From assembly GCA_027694045.1 (NCBI GenBank), contig JAQEWB010000001.1, positions 62,001 to 126,000 of the forward strand: a stretch of DNA of 64,000 nt, given 5' to 3'. The position numbers were made by a program, and so were the translations under genes. Under the pieces are notes generated by a model. The model saw only the letters and a list, made by a program, of their open reading frames with translations. It searched no databases and was not told the origin of the DNA. Positions 8,350 to 16,871 of the stretch are shown piece after piece; position 1 is the first letter of the stretch; every line of letters begins with the position of its first letter. This stretch comes from Bacillaceae bacterium OF18-1A. Lineage in GTDB: Bacteria > Bacillota > Bacilli > Bacillales > Bacillaceae_G.

Positions 8350-9081
8350 ATGGCGGTGTATCGTAATGTGCAGGTGAACTTTTGGCAAGATGAATTTATT
8401 TTAGAGTTAACGCCAGAGGAGCGTTACTTTTACATATATTTGTTAACTGGTACGAAAACGAAGCAAAGTGGTATTTACATATTACCGAAGCGTTTGGCAG
8501 AACTTGAAACAGGTTATAGTGGCGAGACTGTTGAGAAGTTGTTGAACCGTTTTGTTGAATACGGAAAGATCGTATATGATGCCGAAACGAAAGAGTTATA
8601 CATTGTTAATTGGCTGACATATAACCCGATTGTAAATACGAACGTAGAGAAATGTGTGTTACGTGAGTTAAAGACTGTGAAAAGTAGAAAGTTGATTCAG
8701 ATGTTTTTACATAAATGTTTGGCAGAAGAGCTTAAAATTCCGTTGTTATTGCAGTACTTTGGTATACCAGAGGAAGAGGAAGAAGTAGAAGTAGTAGAAG
8801 AGGAAACGCAGTGTAATGAAGTTTACAAGTTTTACGAACAAAATATAAGTAATCTATCTCCCTATATCATGAAGGAACTAAAAGAATGGATACAAAGATT
8901 TTCAGGAAATACGGTACTAGAGGCACTTAAAATTGCGTTTAACAATAATAAGCGAACGTTAGCTTATGTGAAGGGGATTTTGAGGAATTGGTGTAGCGAT
9001 AAGTTGGAGGGTTCTAGTGAAGAAAAGTGTATAATGGGAAGTTTAGAGAAGAGGAAGAGTATTTTGAGTAGTGTTTTTTAA
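8350..9081 (+). CDS. DnaD-domain replication-type protein
   Basis: The 243-residue protein begins MAVYRNVQVNFWQDEF. The N-terminal half is a winged-helix-like module (LTPEERYFYIYLLTGTKTKQ). After an acidic linker of Glu and Val near 170-185 comes a C-terminal DnaD/DnaB_2 domain with YKFYEQNISNLSPYIMKEL and FNNNKRTLAYVKGILRNW, the hallmark of that domain. DnaD proteins help load the replicative helicase in Firmicutes and are also common in prophages. The ATG at 8350 has GTGGAGGG 6 bases upstream; the frame runs further up without a better start. No other phage genes flank it, so a chromosomal paralogue is likely. Confidence 0.85.
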   Translation: MAVYRNVQVNFWQDEFILELTPEERYFYIYLLTGTKTKQSGIYILPKRLAELETGYSGETVEKLLNRFVEYGKIVYDAETKELYIVNWLTYNPIVNTNVEKCVLRELKTVKSRKLIQMFLHKCLAEELKIPLLLQYFGIPEEEEEVEVVEEETQCNEVYKFYEQNISNLSPYIMKELKEWIQRFSGNTVLEALKIAFNNNKRTLAYVKGILRNWCSDKLEGSSEEKCIMGSLEKRKSILSSVF

Positions 9082-9197
9082 TTTACATAAAATTAATATA
9101 GAATGTATGTTCGTGTAGGCTATTTGTATGCTATACTACCATTAAATGATAGAGAAAGCCTATTTTGTAGTAATAAAAAGATGCGGGGGCGTAGAAT

Positions 9198-11465
9198 TTG
9201 ACTATTTGTACAACTCAGTTGTTTCAATATATGAATATGACAGAAGAGCAGGAACAATTAGCACTGCGATATTTACAAACGAGAGAAAAAGAGATTTTAA
9301 CAGAGGTTCAATTAACGACAATTCGAGATCAAAAAAGAGGCAATTTCGCGGAGCGGTTCATCAATGAATTTAGGAAAATACATAAACAAGATCCAGATTT
9401 CTTCAGGTTGTTTTATTGTTTGTTAGGAGAAAATTTATTAAATATTCTTTCAGTACGTTTTGCGCATGTAAGTTTTCCTAATTTGAAGATTTATTTAGAG
9501 AAAAGTGAACTTCCTTTAGATCAACTTGTAGCGAGTGCATGTAAATATTTAACTAGTATTTCAAGTTATGTGAATGAAGCAGATGTTTTACTTAGAGAAG
9601 TTATACAGGATAATCCAAACTATATTGAGGAGCAGTTACACGTTTTACCTAATCAACAGCAATTAACGTTACTTCTCATGATGTTTGACGTAGATTATGA
9701 GAGATTCAGTACGTATAGCTCTTTATTAAATGAGAGATTAGAAGAACATGCAGCATTTATATTGAGGTTGATGGGAGAGGAGGAAAAGATAGACGCGGTT
9801 CAAAGATATGTGAAAGGTGAAGAAGTTAGAGAAGTGTTTATGGGTGGCTCTTTACTTGAACATATTTGGCAACTATTATTTCGTGTGCATAAGCATTCAA
9901 ATGTTGCTAAGAGATATATTGAGATATTAGCAAAGAAAAATGTTTGGGGCTTTGTAAACTATGCAACACGTTATATGTGTCATGTTCTTGGCCAATCTCA
10001 AAATTACAAAAGAACAGGTAGTGTAAATAAAAAAACATATGAAGAGATTCAAAATTTTTGTAAACAGTTTGGGATTTCGGAGGAGAGATTTTTTGCACAT
10101 CGTCTGAGGCAACATGATTTGAATAGTGAAGATTTTTGTAAGACGTATGAATATGAGTTGCTATGCTCCACGTTGGAAGAAAATCCTGCATTTGTTCAAC
10201 GTACTTTGCATTATATAAGTAAAATGAAATATCTTATCATTGCACGAATGTTAGCTGAAAAAGGACATGAGCTAAATAGAGGGAAAATGCGTGAGGAATT
10301 TTTTATAGCCGCTTTGCAAATTAAATTGTCTACAGTACGGGATACATATCGTGATTATTTGTTAGGGAAATTGACACTGGAAGATATGAAGCAAGTACTG
10401 AAAAGCCCAAAATATAGAAATATGTATTGGGGTATGCCAGTGCTGGAGGTTGCGCTCCTTTGGGATATAGATGATATAGCAAAGAGAGAAGCTGTACTTA
10501 CATTACAATTTGGAGATGAATATGGTGTTAATTTATACGAACTTCTTTATGAATGTTCTGTCAGAGGGATAGAACCGAAACAAGTATTAGAAGACTTACT
10601 ATCGTATGGACTATGTAAGGAAAAGCTCATCAATTATGCAGTGGAACAAGCTACATACTATAGTCGAGAGAAAAATAAGGCAACAGAAGCTCTTATTCAT
10701 GTAATTGTAAAGGAACAAGGATACATAATTGAACAGTTTGATGAGTATTCTGCTGTTGCAAAAACATATATTTTAGAAGAGTTAGCAAGGGATAATACGG
10801 CTAAAATACGCCCGATTTTAATTAAAAGCTTAGGAGATTCATCAAAAAAGATACGTGAATCTGTAGTCAGATTACTTTCAAAGGATATAGAAGCTGCAGA
10901 GGATGTAGCAATGGAACTTCATAATAAAAAGAAGATTGTCCGTGAAAATGTAATGAAACTACTTATAGAGTATAAGAATGAGGAATATATAAAGCTTGTA
11001 CAGGAAGCTTTGCAAGAAAAGAAGAATGCTTCTTTTGTTGAGAAGTTTGCTCCATTACTTGAAATGGAAAAAGTAGGAGAACCAAAAAGTATAGAAGAAC
11101 TTTGTGCTCGTATTTTACCTGAACAAAAAAGAAATGTACTTGTACAGTGGACTGGATTTGAGCCACAAATTCGACTTCGACATGTAAATGAAATAGCGGA
11201 CGAAACAATTCCACTTGCCTATGTACAGCAATACATTTCAGATTCTGTCATTGAGAAGAAAGAGGCGGCTGAAGTCATTGGTCGTACTTTGAATGAAGAA
11301 GACTTGAAAGAGTATGTACAAGCAATATATCAAGTATGGATTTCTCAAGAGGCAGATGTGAAGGAGCGCGGGATCCTTTCTTTATATGGAATGTATAGTG
11401 ATGAAAAAATGGTAGGCGTACTTAAAGAGCAAATTGATGAATGGGTGTTTGACATGAGAGGGTAA
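9198..11465 (+). CDS. HEAT-repeat/DUF4132-type protein, 5' part (split by IStron)
   Basis: 755 residues are readable before a TAA that is supplied by the inserted IStron. The protein is rich in helical repeats, clearest at KIRPILIKSLGDSSKKIRES, and reads on after the insertion into the DUF4132-like part at 13848. The TTG start at 9198 has a GGGGGC ribosome binding site; an ATG at 9231 is an alternative. The coding sequence up to GAC ATG AGA GGG (11462) joins in frame with AAG ATT GCA at 13848, giving DMRG-KIAADAV. Whole-protein length would be about 1140 residues. DUF4132/HEAT proteins have no settled biochemical role. The gene is intact except for the insertion. Confidence 0.8.
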   Translation: MTICTTQLFQYMNMTEEQEQLALRYLQTREKEILTEVQLTTIRDQKRGNFAERFINEFRKIHKQDPDFFRLFYCLLGENLLNILSVRFAHVSFPNLKIYLEKSELPLDQLVASACKYLTSISSYVNEADVLLREVIQDNPNYIEEQLHVLPNQQQLTLLLMMFDVDYERFSTYSSLLNERLEEHAAFILRLMGEEEKIDAVQRYVKGEEVREVFMGGSLLEHIWQLLFRVHKHSNVAKRYIEILAKKNVWGFVNYATRYMCHVLGQSQNYKRTGSVNKKTYEEIQNFCKQFGISEERFFAHRLRQHDLNSEDFCKTYEYELLCSTLEENPAFVQRTLHYISKMKYLIIARMLAEKGHELNRGKMREEFFIAALQIKLSTVRDTYRDYLLGKLTLEDMKQVLKSPKYRNMYWGMPVLEVALLWDIDDIAKREAVLTLQFGDEYGVNLYELLYECSVRGIEPKQVLEDLLSYGLCKEKLINYAVEQATYYSREKNKATEALIHVIVKEQGYIIEQFDEYSAVAKTYILEELARDNTAKIRPILIKSLGDSSKKIRESVVRLLSKDIEAAEDVAMELHNKKKIVRENVMKLLIEYKNEEYIKLVQEALQEKKNASFVEKFAPLLEMEKVGEPKSIEELCARILPEQKRNVLVQWTGFEPQIRLRHVNEIADETIPLAYVQQYISDSVIEKKEAAEVIGRTLNEEDLKEYVQAIYQVWISQEADVKERGILSLYGMYSDEKMVGVLKEQIDEWVFDMRG

Positions 11466-11892
11466 CTAACTGTTACGATTTATTTAACCAATTATAACTA
11501 AAGTTAATTAAATATATCAGTATGCCCTGCTAGTCAAGTGATTGGCTAGTAGTGAGGGTTAACTGCGGGCAATCCCTAAAGCTGATTGAACTACAATGTG
11601 GCTAGAAATAGCGAGTGTGAATGTTGCGAAAGCAGAAAAAATCAATCAGATGGTGCAAGGTTAAATCCTAAACACTAGAACAATGGGTCTTCCGCCTCGA
11701 ATCGTCTAAGTCAAAAGTGATAAGATGAACGTTCAACGACTATCTCGTATAACTGACGAGAGTACATCACAAGCCTATGGTGGTGGAAAAATCCTCTATC
11801 TCTAACGAGATAAACATATAGTCTGCGCTCATGTGAAAGTATGAGAAGTTCATAAGAGAACTGGCTAAGGACTTGCGCCCTTAGTTGAACGA
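11463..11892 (+). ncRNA. Group I intron ribozyme core (5' portion)
   Basis: The four classic conserved segments are visible in order. P-like is AACTGCGGGCAATCCC at 11560-11575. Q-like is AAATCCTAAAC at about 11664-11675. R is GTTCAACGACTAT at 11731-11743. S is ACATATAGTC at 11814-11823. Hairpins CTAG/CTAG (11529-11549), CTCATGTGAAAGTATGAG and CTAAGG/CCTTAG fit peripheral P2 and P8/P9-type stems. A possible P1 pairs AGGGU at the left junction with GCCCU at 11524-11528, with the U-G wobble expected at a 5' splice site. The same GCCCU can also pair with AGGG in P2, so P1 is tentative. The 3' splice site should lie at the far right end of the element. Confidence 0.8.
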
Positions 11893-11913
11893 GATAAACT
11901 TAATTAAATCTAT
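11893..11913 (+). repeat. Left arm of 21-bp inverted repeat enclosing tnpA-tnpB
   Basis: GATAAACTTAATTAAATCTA plus T matches the reverse complement of 13820-13840 at 20 of 21 positions. The pair encloses both ORFs and would bring the right end of the element next to the ribozyme core in RNA. Confidence 0.7.
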
Positions 11914-11975
11914 CAAACCTAATTGAATCTACCGAACATATGTGTTATAGTAGATGCAACGAGGTGAGAATAATA

Positions 11976-12614
11976 ATGAAATTTTTACGAGTTAGTCAAG
12001 TATCAGAATTAACAGGTTTGCATCCGAGTAGTCTTAGGAGAATGCACCAAAGCGGTGAATTAGTGCCTGAAAAGATTACTGCTGGCAAAACACGCTATTA
12101 TTCAGAAGAACAAATCATTCATTATCTAAAAGGTGAGCGACCGAATAACCGCATCATAATTGGCTATTGTAGAGTTAGCTCTTCGAGTCAAAAAAATGAC
12201 CTAGAAAGACAAGTCGATAGGATGAAGCAATATCTTATCGCACGAGGTTATCAATTTGAGATTATCGAAGATATTGGCTCTGGAATCAATTATAAGAAGA
12301 AAGGCTTTAACAAGTTAATTGAACGCATTGAGAACAATGAAGTTGAAAAAGTTGTTGTCATGCACAAAGATAGACTTGTGAGGTTCGGTTATGAGTTAGT
12401 TGAAAAGATCTGTCAACTAAACGGTACAGCGATTGAAGTAATTGACAACACTGCTAAAACAGAAGAACAGGAGGTCGTAGAAGACCTTGTTCAGATTATT
12501 ACAGTGTTTAGTTGTAAACTTCAAGGCAAGCGCTCTAAAAAGACCAAACAGATAATCAAGGAGTTGACCTCTGATGATATTGGCGAAGAAAGTCAGACTG
12601 ATTCCAACGCCTGA
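11976..12614 (+). CDS. tnpA: IS607-family serine-recombinase transposase TnpA
   Basis: The 212-residue protein has an N-terminal MerR-like helix-turn-helix (LRVSQVSELTGLHPSSLRRM, residues 4-23). A serine resolvase catalytic domain starts at IIIGYCRVSSSSQKNDLERQ, with Ser68 as the likely nucleophile, and KVVVMHKDRLVRFGYELVEK is typical further on. IS607 TnpA forms a serine-protein-linked intermediate and inserts at GG dinucleotides. The ATG at 11976 follows GAGGTGAG; the frame extends 12 codons upstream to an ATG with no ribosome binding site. The last 41 bases overlap tnpB. No inactivating change is visible. Confidence 0.92.
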   Translation: MKFLRVSQVSELTGLHPSSLRRMHQSGELVPEKITAGKTRYYSEEQIIHYLKGERPNNRIIIGYCRVSSSSQKNDLERQVDRMKQYLIARGYQFEIIEDIGSGINYKKKGFNKLIERIENNEVEKVVVMHKDRLVRFGYELVEKICQLNGTAIEVIDNTAKTEEQEVVEDLVQIITVFSCKLQGKRSKKTKQIIKELTSDDIGEESQTDSNA

Positions 12615-13704
12615 ACAAGAAAAAGTGCTTAGAAACCATGCTGGTGCTGCAAGATTCGCTTATAACTATTGTAAAAGAATGAGTGATAGATACTATAAGC
12701 TGTTTGGGAAATCTGTTTCACAGTTAGCTTTACAGAAACGATTTACAAAGATCAAGAAGCGAAAGAGATATCAGTGGTTAAAAGACATCAATGCACAAGT
12801 TCCTAAACAGGCTTCAAAAGATTTTGACAAGGCGAGGAAAAATTCGTTCGAAAAGTACAAGAACGGCTACCACACTTCTTATAAATCCAAAAAAGACTTA
12901 ATTCAAGGATTTTATGCCAATTACGAAAGACTGTTTATAGGAAAGAAAGTCGTTCATATTCAGTCTATTGGAGAAGTGAAAACAAGCCAACGACTACCAA
13001 GAAACAAAAAACCGTCAAACCCAAGAGTTACCTTTGATGGTCGTCACTGGTGGATTAGTGTAGGGTTCGAAGAATCCTTTGAAGCACAAGAACTAACCGA
13101 TGAATCGATTGGTGTGGATGTTGGTTTAAAAGAGCTGTTTGTGGCTTCTAATGGTACGAAAGAACGAAATATAAACAAAGATGCCAAGGTTAAAAAACTT
13201 TTGAAAAGGAAAAAGTCAGCGCAAAGAGATATGTCTAGGAGATTCAAAAAAGGTGTGAAATTTCAATCTGCCGGATATGAAAAGGCAAAAACCGAGCACC
13301 TGCGGTTATCTAGGAAAATTACGAATATCCGAAATAACCATATCCATCAAGCGACAGCTAAATTGGTGAAAACCAAACCAATGAGGATTGTTGTGGAAGA
13401 CTTATCTATCGCAAACCTGTTAAAAAACAAAAAACTATCGAAGGCATTTTCATTTCAAAAATTAAACTTCTTCTTTCAATGTTTGTCATACAAGTGCGAG
13501 AAGTACGGCATTGCGTATGTAAAAGCTGATAAATGTTTTGCCTCAAGCAAGATTTGCTCATGTTGTGGCGTTAAATACGACCATTCAGTTCAACCAGAAG
13601 GACAGTGGAGTTTAAAAATACGTGAATGGCGTTGTGTTCAATGCGATAGCCATCACGATAGAGATGTAAATGCTGCGATAAATTTATCAAGATGGGTAAA
13701 ATAA
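12574..13704 (+). CDS. tnpB: TnpB RNA-guided nuclease (IS605/IS607 OrfB family)
   Basis: The 376-residue protein has the full TnpB layout. There is an N-terminal helix-turn-helix/REC-like region, then RuvC motifs GVDVGLKELF (Asp182), VVEDLSIANL (Glu275) and HHDRDVNAA (Asp362/Asp364). Between the last two is a zinc ribbon with CSCC (328-331) and CVQC (354-357). TnpB proteins use an omega-RNA from the transposon's right end to cut DNA at a matching site next to a short TAM, which favours retention of the element. All catalytic and zinc residues are present. It overlaps tnpA, so translation is probably coupled. Confidence 0.93.
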   Translation: MILAKKVRLIPTPEQEKVLRNHAGAARFAYNYCKRMSDRYYKLFGKSVSQLALQKRFTKIKKRKRYQWLKDINAQVPKQASKDFDKARKNSFEKYKNGYHTSYKSKKDLIQGFYANYERLFIGKKVVHIQSIGEVKTSQRLPRNKKPSNPRVTFDGRHWWISVGFEESFEAQELTDESIGVDVGLKELFVASNGTKERNINKDAKVKKLLKRKKSAQRDMSRRFKKGVKFQSAGYEKAKTEHLRLSRKITNIRNNHIHQATAKLVKTKPMRIVVEDLSIANLLKNKKLSKAFSFQKLNFFFQCLSYKCEKYGIAYVKADKCFASSKICSCCGVKYDHSVQPEGQWSLKIREWRCVQCDSHHDRDVNAAINLSRWVK

Positions 13705-13847
13705 ATGCTTGATAATAGGAGGTAACGATACTGCCTCGTGTGGAGTGTTATACCCCTCGTCCCTTCGGGGCTGCGAGAACACTTTGAAGCACTAACTTGT
13801 GTAAATTTGATTGAATTGTATAGATTTAGTTAAGTTTATCGTATCGG
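13705..13847 (+). ncRNA. Putative omega-RNA scaffold and IStron right end
   Basis: The 143 bases after tnpB contain GC-rich structure, with CCCC/GGGG and CTCG/CGAG stems around 13750-13780, in otherwise AT-rich DNA. They end exactly at the host junction. In TnpB systems the omega-RNA is made from this position and its guide is the host sequence just outside the right end, here starting AAGATTGCAGCAGATG. The same bases would contain the intron 3' splice site. Extent and processing are inferred. Confidence 0.6.
13820..13840 (+). repeat. Right arm of 21-bp inverted repeat enclosing tnpA-tnpB
   Basis: ATAGATTTAGTTAAGTTTAT plus C is the reverse complement of 11893-11913 with one mismatch. It ends 7 bases before the right junction. 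Confidence 0.7.
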
Positions 13848-15008
13848 AAGATTGCAGCAGATGCAGTTCGCGCTTTAGGCCTCTCATCATGTAAGCTTGC
13901 ACTTATGTTTATTCATACAATGGCATTAAAATATAAACATAAACAAGTGCGTAATGCAGCGAAAGAAGCACTTAGTCTTGCTGCGAAAACACGTGGCATA
14001 ACAGAGGAAGAGCTGGAAGACCAACTAGTACCGAACCTTGACTTTACTATAGATGGTGAAAAGACGATTGATTTTGGAAACCGAAGTTTTACTGCTATAT
14101 TAACTTCCGATTCAAAAATTGAATTGAAGACGGTGGAAGGGAAGCGTATGAAGTCACTCCCAAAACCAAATGCAAAAGATGATGTAGAAAAAGCGGAAGC
14201 GGCTAAAAAAGAGTTATCTTCTCTCAAGAAGGAACTTCGAAGTACCCTTTCCATACAAAAACAACGGTTAGAATCAGCACTTTCAGTAAAGCGTTATTGG
14301 TCATATGATTCGTGGAAGTCTGTATTTATGGACAATCCGATTATGAAGCAATTTGCTATTTCACTTCTTTGGGGTGAGTATAGAGAAGGAAAGTTAATGA
14401 ATGTGTTTCGTTATAAGGAAGCTACCATGTTTTGTACAATTGATGGAGAGAATCATGAGCTTTCACCGGATACTGTTATTGGCTTAATTCATCCGTTAGA
14501 ATTATCCGGGACTGAAAAAGATTTGTGGAGAGAGCAACTAGCCAATTCGGAGATTGTCCAACCATTCTTACAAATTGATCGACCGGTGTTTGTAGTAGAG
14601 GAACATGATAAGGTTACCGTTGAAAAATTTGGTGGTATTTTACTGAATGGTCGTTCGTTATTCGGGAAGATGACGAAACTTGGATGGATTCGAGGATCTG
14701 TTCAAGATAGCGGTATTTATTATACGTTTTATAAAGAAGATATTCGCGCTGGATTAGGGGCGGAACTTTCATTTAGCGGAGCGCCGATTGGATATGAAGA
14801 TGAAGAAGATGTATGTGTATTTGAGGTTCAATTTTATAAGGCGGGTACAATAAAGCGTGGTTCATATGAATACGATGAAATTGATGATGAAAGATGTATT
14901 GTACCAAAGCAAGTAGACCAGCGCTTCTTTAGTGAAATATTACATGATGTGCAACTAGCGACGGAGTCTAACCTTGGTCATAATGAAAGTTGGCGTAGCC
15001 AACGATAA
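13848..15008 (+). CDS. HEAT-repeat/DUF4132-type protein, 3' part
   Basis: This frame continues the gene at 9198 after the IStron, starting KIAADAVRALGL. It encodes about 386 residues. The segment KHKQVRNAAKEALSLAAKTR then EELEDQLVPNLDF is typical of DUF4132, and a conserved C-terminal domain follows (GLIHPLELSGTEKDLW, KLGWIRGSVQDSGIYYTFYK). The first internal ATG is at 13905, but without the upstream part no natural start is evident. The product is expected only if the transcript is spliced or the fragment is translated alone. A strong terminator follows. Confidence 0.75.
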   Translation, partial: KIAADAVRALGLSSCKLALMFIHTMALKYKHKQVRNAAKEALSLAAKTRGITEEELEDQLVPNLDFTIDGEKTIDFGNRSFTAILTSDSKIELKTVEGKRMKSLPKPNAKDDVEKAEAAKKELSSLKKELRSTLSIQKQRLESALSVKRYWSYDSWKSVFMDNPIMKQFAISLLWGEYREGKLMNVFRYKEATMFCTIDGENHELSPDTVIGLIHPLELSGTEKDLWREQLANSEIVQPFLQIDRPVFVVEEHDKVTVEKFGGILLNGRSLFGKMTKLGWIRGSVQDSGIYYTFYKEDIRAGLGAELSFSGAPIGYEDEEDVCVFEVQFYKAGTIKRGSYEYDEIDDERCIVPKQVDQRFFSEILHDVQLATESNLGHNESWRSQR

Positions 15009-15020
15009 ATGAATAAAGTG

Positions 15021-15059
15021 AAAACCCCCTTCATTAATAGGAACATGAAGGGGGTTTTT
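15021..15059 (+). terminator. Rho-independent terminator
   Basis: AAAACCCCCTTCAT and ATGAAGGGGGTTTTT form a strong GC-rich stem followed by T residues, ending the DUF4132 gene. Confidence 0.9.
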
Positions 15060-15297
15060 CAAGTTTTCTAAAAGGTTCTTTCTCAAATAAAAGCGAATAG
15101 TTTGAGGAAGGAGGGGTCTTATTTAGAAGAAGCTGAATTTTACCATAGTTGAATGTTAAAAGAAATGAAAAAATAAAATATTCACAAAAAAGTTATTTTT
15201 AGAAAAGTTTAATCGGGAAAATATGGTTTCATTAAGGAGGGGTGTTATTATGATAATGTAATATAAATATTAAAAAATATTAAAGGGGAGAATTGTA

Positions 15298-16410
15298 ATG
15301 GGGATGAAATATAGATATATTATTGGTTTAATTATAATAATTTGTTGTTCAAGTATATATTTCTATATGAGTAGAGATAAGCAGGATAAGACTTCCAATA
15401 CATCTTCTATATCAAAGGATAGTTCGTTTTTTACAGATATTGGAGTTTTATATTTTAAACCTAATATTTTACCCTATTCTGAATATGTATTTATTCAGGA
15501 AGGAAAGGAACAGTCTTCAACAAAAATTGATGGTACAGCTTTCTATTTCGAAAATACTGAGAAATACAAAAATAAAAGTGTGATACAATCGTTTATTGAA
15601 GGTAAACGAGTCTTTATTCAAGAGGATAATAAGAATTTTGATATAAAAAAAGAAAAGAACGGTATTTCTGCACGATATCAAGATGAAGAGATTGATATTG
15701 TTGGTTACAATGATGGATTAGATGATTCGACTTTAGAAATCGTTAGTAGCAGTGTTAATCACCAGATAAAATTAAAAGGAGTAATCGTTCAAATTCACTA
15801 TGATTCTAATAGGAAAAAAATCTATATTTATGGTGATAAGGTTACAAATGATCCGGATAGTATCTATGTTATTGATGTGAATTCTGGAAAATCAGAAGAA
15901 TTTAGTTTGCAGAATCCTAATATAGGTATGCCTAAAAATTTTGAAGTAATAAATGACAAGATTATTTTTAGTGCAAGTGGTAGAGTAGGCACTCCTGGTA
16001 CCCCAGATGGAGCTAAGAAAGCGCAGGGAGTAATCCCTGGAGCTCTAGTAGAATTCGATAAAAACACAGCGACTATTAAAGAGATACCTTTACCTTATGT
16101 AGAAACACTGGGCTTTTATCCATATAAAGATAAATTTATTTTAACGTTTGGTGAAGGTTATATTGTAGAAATAGATAAAGAGTATAATGTAATAAAAGAA
16201 CATAATGTAACAAATTCCAAGTATGTATGGATAAGAACGAGAATAAAAGATAATTTCATATATGCTTTAACACCGGGTAGTCAAACTGCTTCTGAAGAGA
16301 ATATATTATTTGCGTATGATTTAGAGAATGATATGAAAGAATATAAAATGACATTACCAAGTAAAGAAGCATATGCATTAGATTTCGCAGTAGGAACTGT
16401 TTCTAAATAG
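15298..16410 (+). CDS. Membrane-anchored hypothetical protein
   Basis: The 370-residue protein starts with one hydrophobic anchor (residues 5-25, YRYIIGLIIIICCSSIYFYM) and a Ser/Lys-rich linker. The rest is exported and beta-rich, with repeated strand-turn units such as DKVTNDPDSIYVIDVNSGKS and FDKNTATIKEIPLPYV that suggest a beta-propeller. AAAGGGGAG precedes the ATG. It carries no lipobox. No family was recognised. It sits between the DUF4132 gene and the toxin island with its own terminator, so its link to either is unclear. Confidence 0.7.
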   Translation: MGMKYRYIIGLIIIICCSSIYFYMSRDKQDKTSNTSSISKDSSFFTDIGVLYFKPNILPYSEYVFIQEGKEQSSTKIDGTAFYFENTEKYKNKSVIQSFIEGKRVFIQEDNKNFDIKKEKNGISARYQDEEIDIVGYNDGLDDSTLEIVSSSVNHQIKLKGVIVQIHYDSNRKKIYIYGDKVTNDPDSIYVIDVNSGKSEEFSLQNPNIGMPKNFEVINDKIIFSASGRVGTPGTPDGAKKAQGVIPGALVEFDKNTATIKEIPLPYVETLGFYPYKDKFILTFGEGYIVEIDKEYNVIKEHNVTNSKYVWIRTRIKDNFIYALTPGSQTASEENILFAYDLENDMKEYKMTLPSKEAYALDFAVGTVSK

Positions 16411-16450
16411 TTATTATTATAAAAATATAAGATTTTAATGGACTGAGAAA

Positions 16451-16487
16451 AAAGAAATCAAACTGACTGGTTTGATTTCTTTTTTTG
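16451..16487 (+). terminator. Rho-independent terminator
   Basis: AAAGAAATCAAAC and GTTTGATTTCTTT form the stem, followed by a T run. Confidence 0.85.
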
Positions 16488-16610
16488 AATCGGAAGATAT
16501 GTTAGTTGTCTGGATATTTTAAATGGTTCTGGTGCAAAAACTTTAAAGTTCTTGTAAGTAATCTACTAAACTTGGACATACTAATAATCTAAAAAAGCTG
16601 CGTGATCGGT

Positions 16611-16688
16611 GTGGAAAAGGAAAATTTGTTCAAATGGAAGCATTATCATCCTGAGCTAATCTTACTAACTGAAATTTCCAAGAGATGA
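16611..16688 (+). pseudogene. IS6/IS240-family transposase, N-terminal remnant
   Basis: A GTG frame encodes VEKENLFKWKHYHPELILLT, the characteristic start of IS6/IS240 transposases. It then breaks into unrelated sequence and stops. Only about 20 residues of transposase remain. It marks a recombination junction with the RraB-like remnant that follows. Confidence 0.7.
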
Positions 16689-16871
16689 AGATGGACAAGT
16701 ACTAAATATGTTATATAAATAAGGTGTAGATTTCTTTATTGCTATTCTTGATAAAGGAAATGGAGAAAAAGTAATAGGTAGATGACAAGCATTGGGCTTA
16801 AATTGTGAATTAGATTTTAATGAAGAATTTGAAGCTTGGACATGTACTTGTTCGAAAGAGCTGTTCTTAAT
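16672..16871 (+). pseudogene. RraB-domain (RNase E inhibitor-like) gene remnant
   Basis: One frame reads KFPRDEDGQVLNMLYK, then a TAA, then GVDFFIAILDKGNGEKVIGR, a TGA, and QALGLNCELDFNEEFEAWTC followed by TCSKELFLIYEDI. This is the pattern of RraB-family proteins (FPRDEDG, VDFF, WTC-C-K). Two in-frame stops and a missing N-terminus make it a pseudogene. In Bacillus such proteins often sit in toxin-immunity loci. Its 3' end is fused directly to a Rhs tip sequence. Confidence 0.6.

Larger units (their letters stand above)
11463..13847 (+). mobile_element. IStron: group I intron fused to an IS607-type tnpA-tnpB transposon
   Basis: A 2385-bp insertion splits the host gene between GGG and AAG without a target duplication, and GG is present at both edges (GAGAGGG on the left, TATCGG on the right). 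This is the GG-centred signature of IS607 serine transposases. The left 430 bases carry the conserved group I intron blocks; tnpA and tnpB follow, then a structured right end. Such intron-transposon chimeras are known as IStrons in Clostridium and in the B. cereus group. Both ORFs are intact with catalytic residues present. The exact ends could shift by one or two bases because of the repeated G residues. Confidence 0.85.

Noticed and set aside
11463..13847. Group II intron or plain IS605 element
   Set aside because: There is no reverse transcriptase or domain V hairpin; the R and S blocks are group I, and the transposase is a serine recombinase rather than a Y1 tyrosine enzyme.
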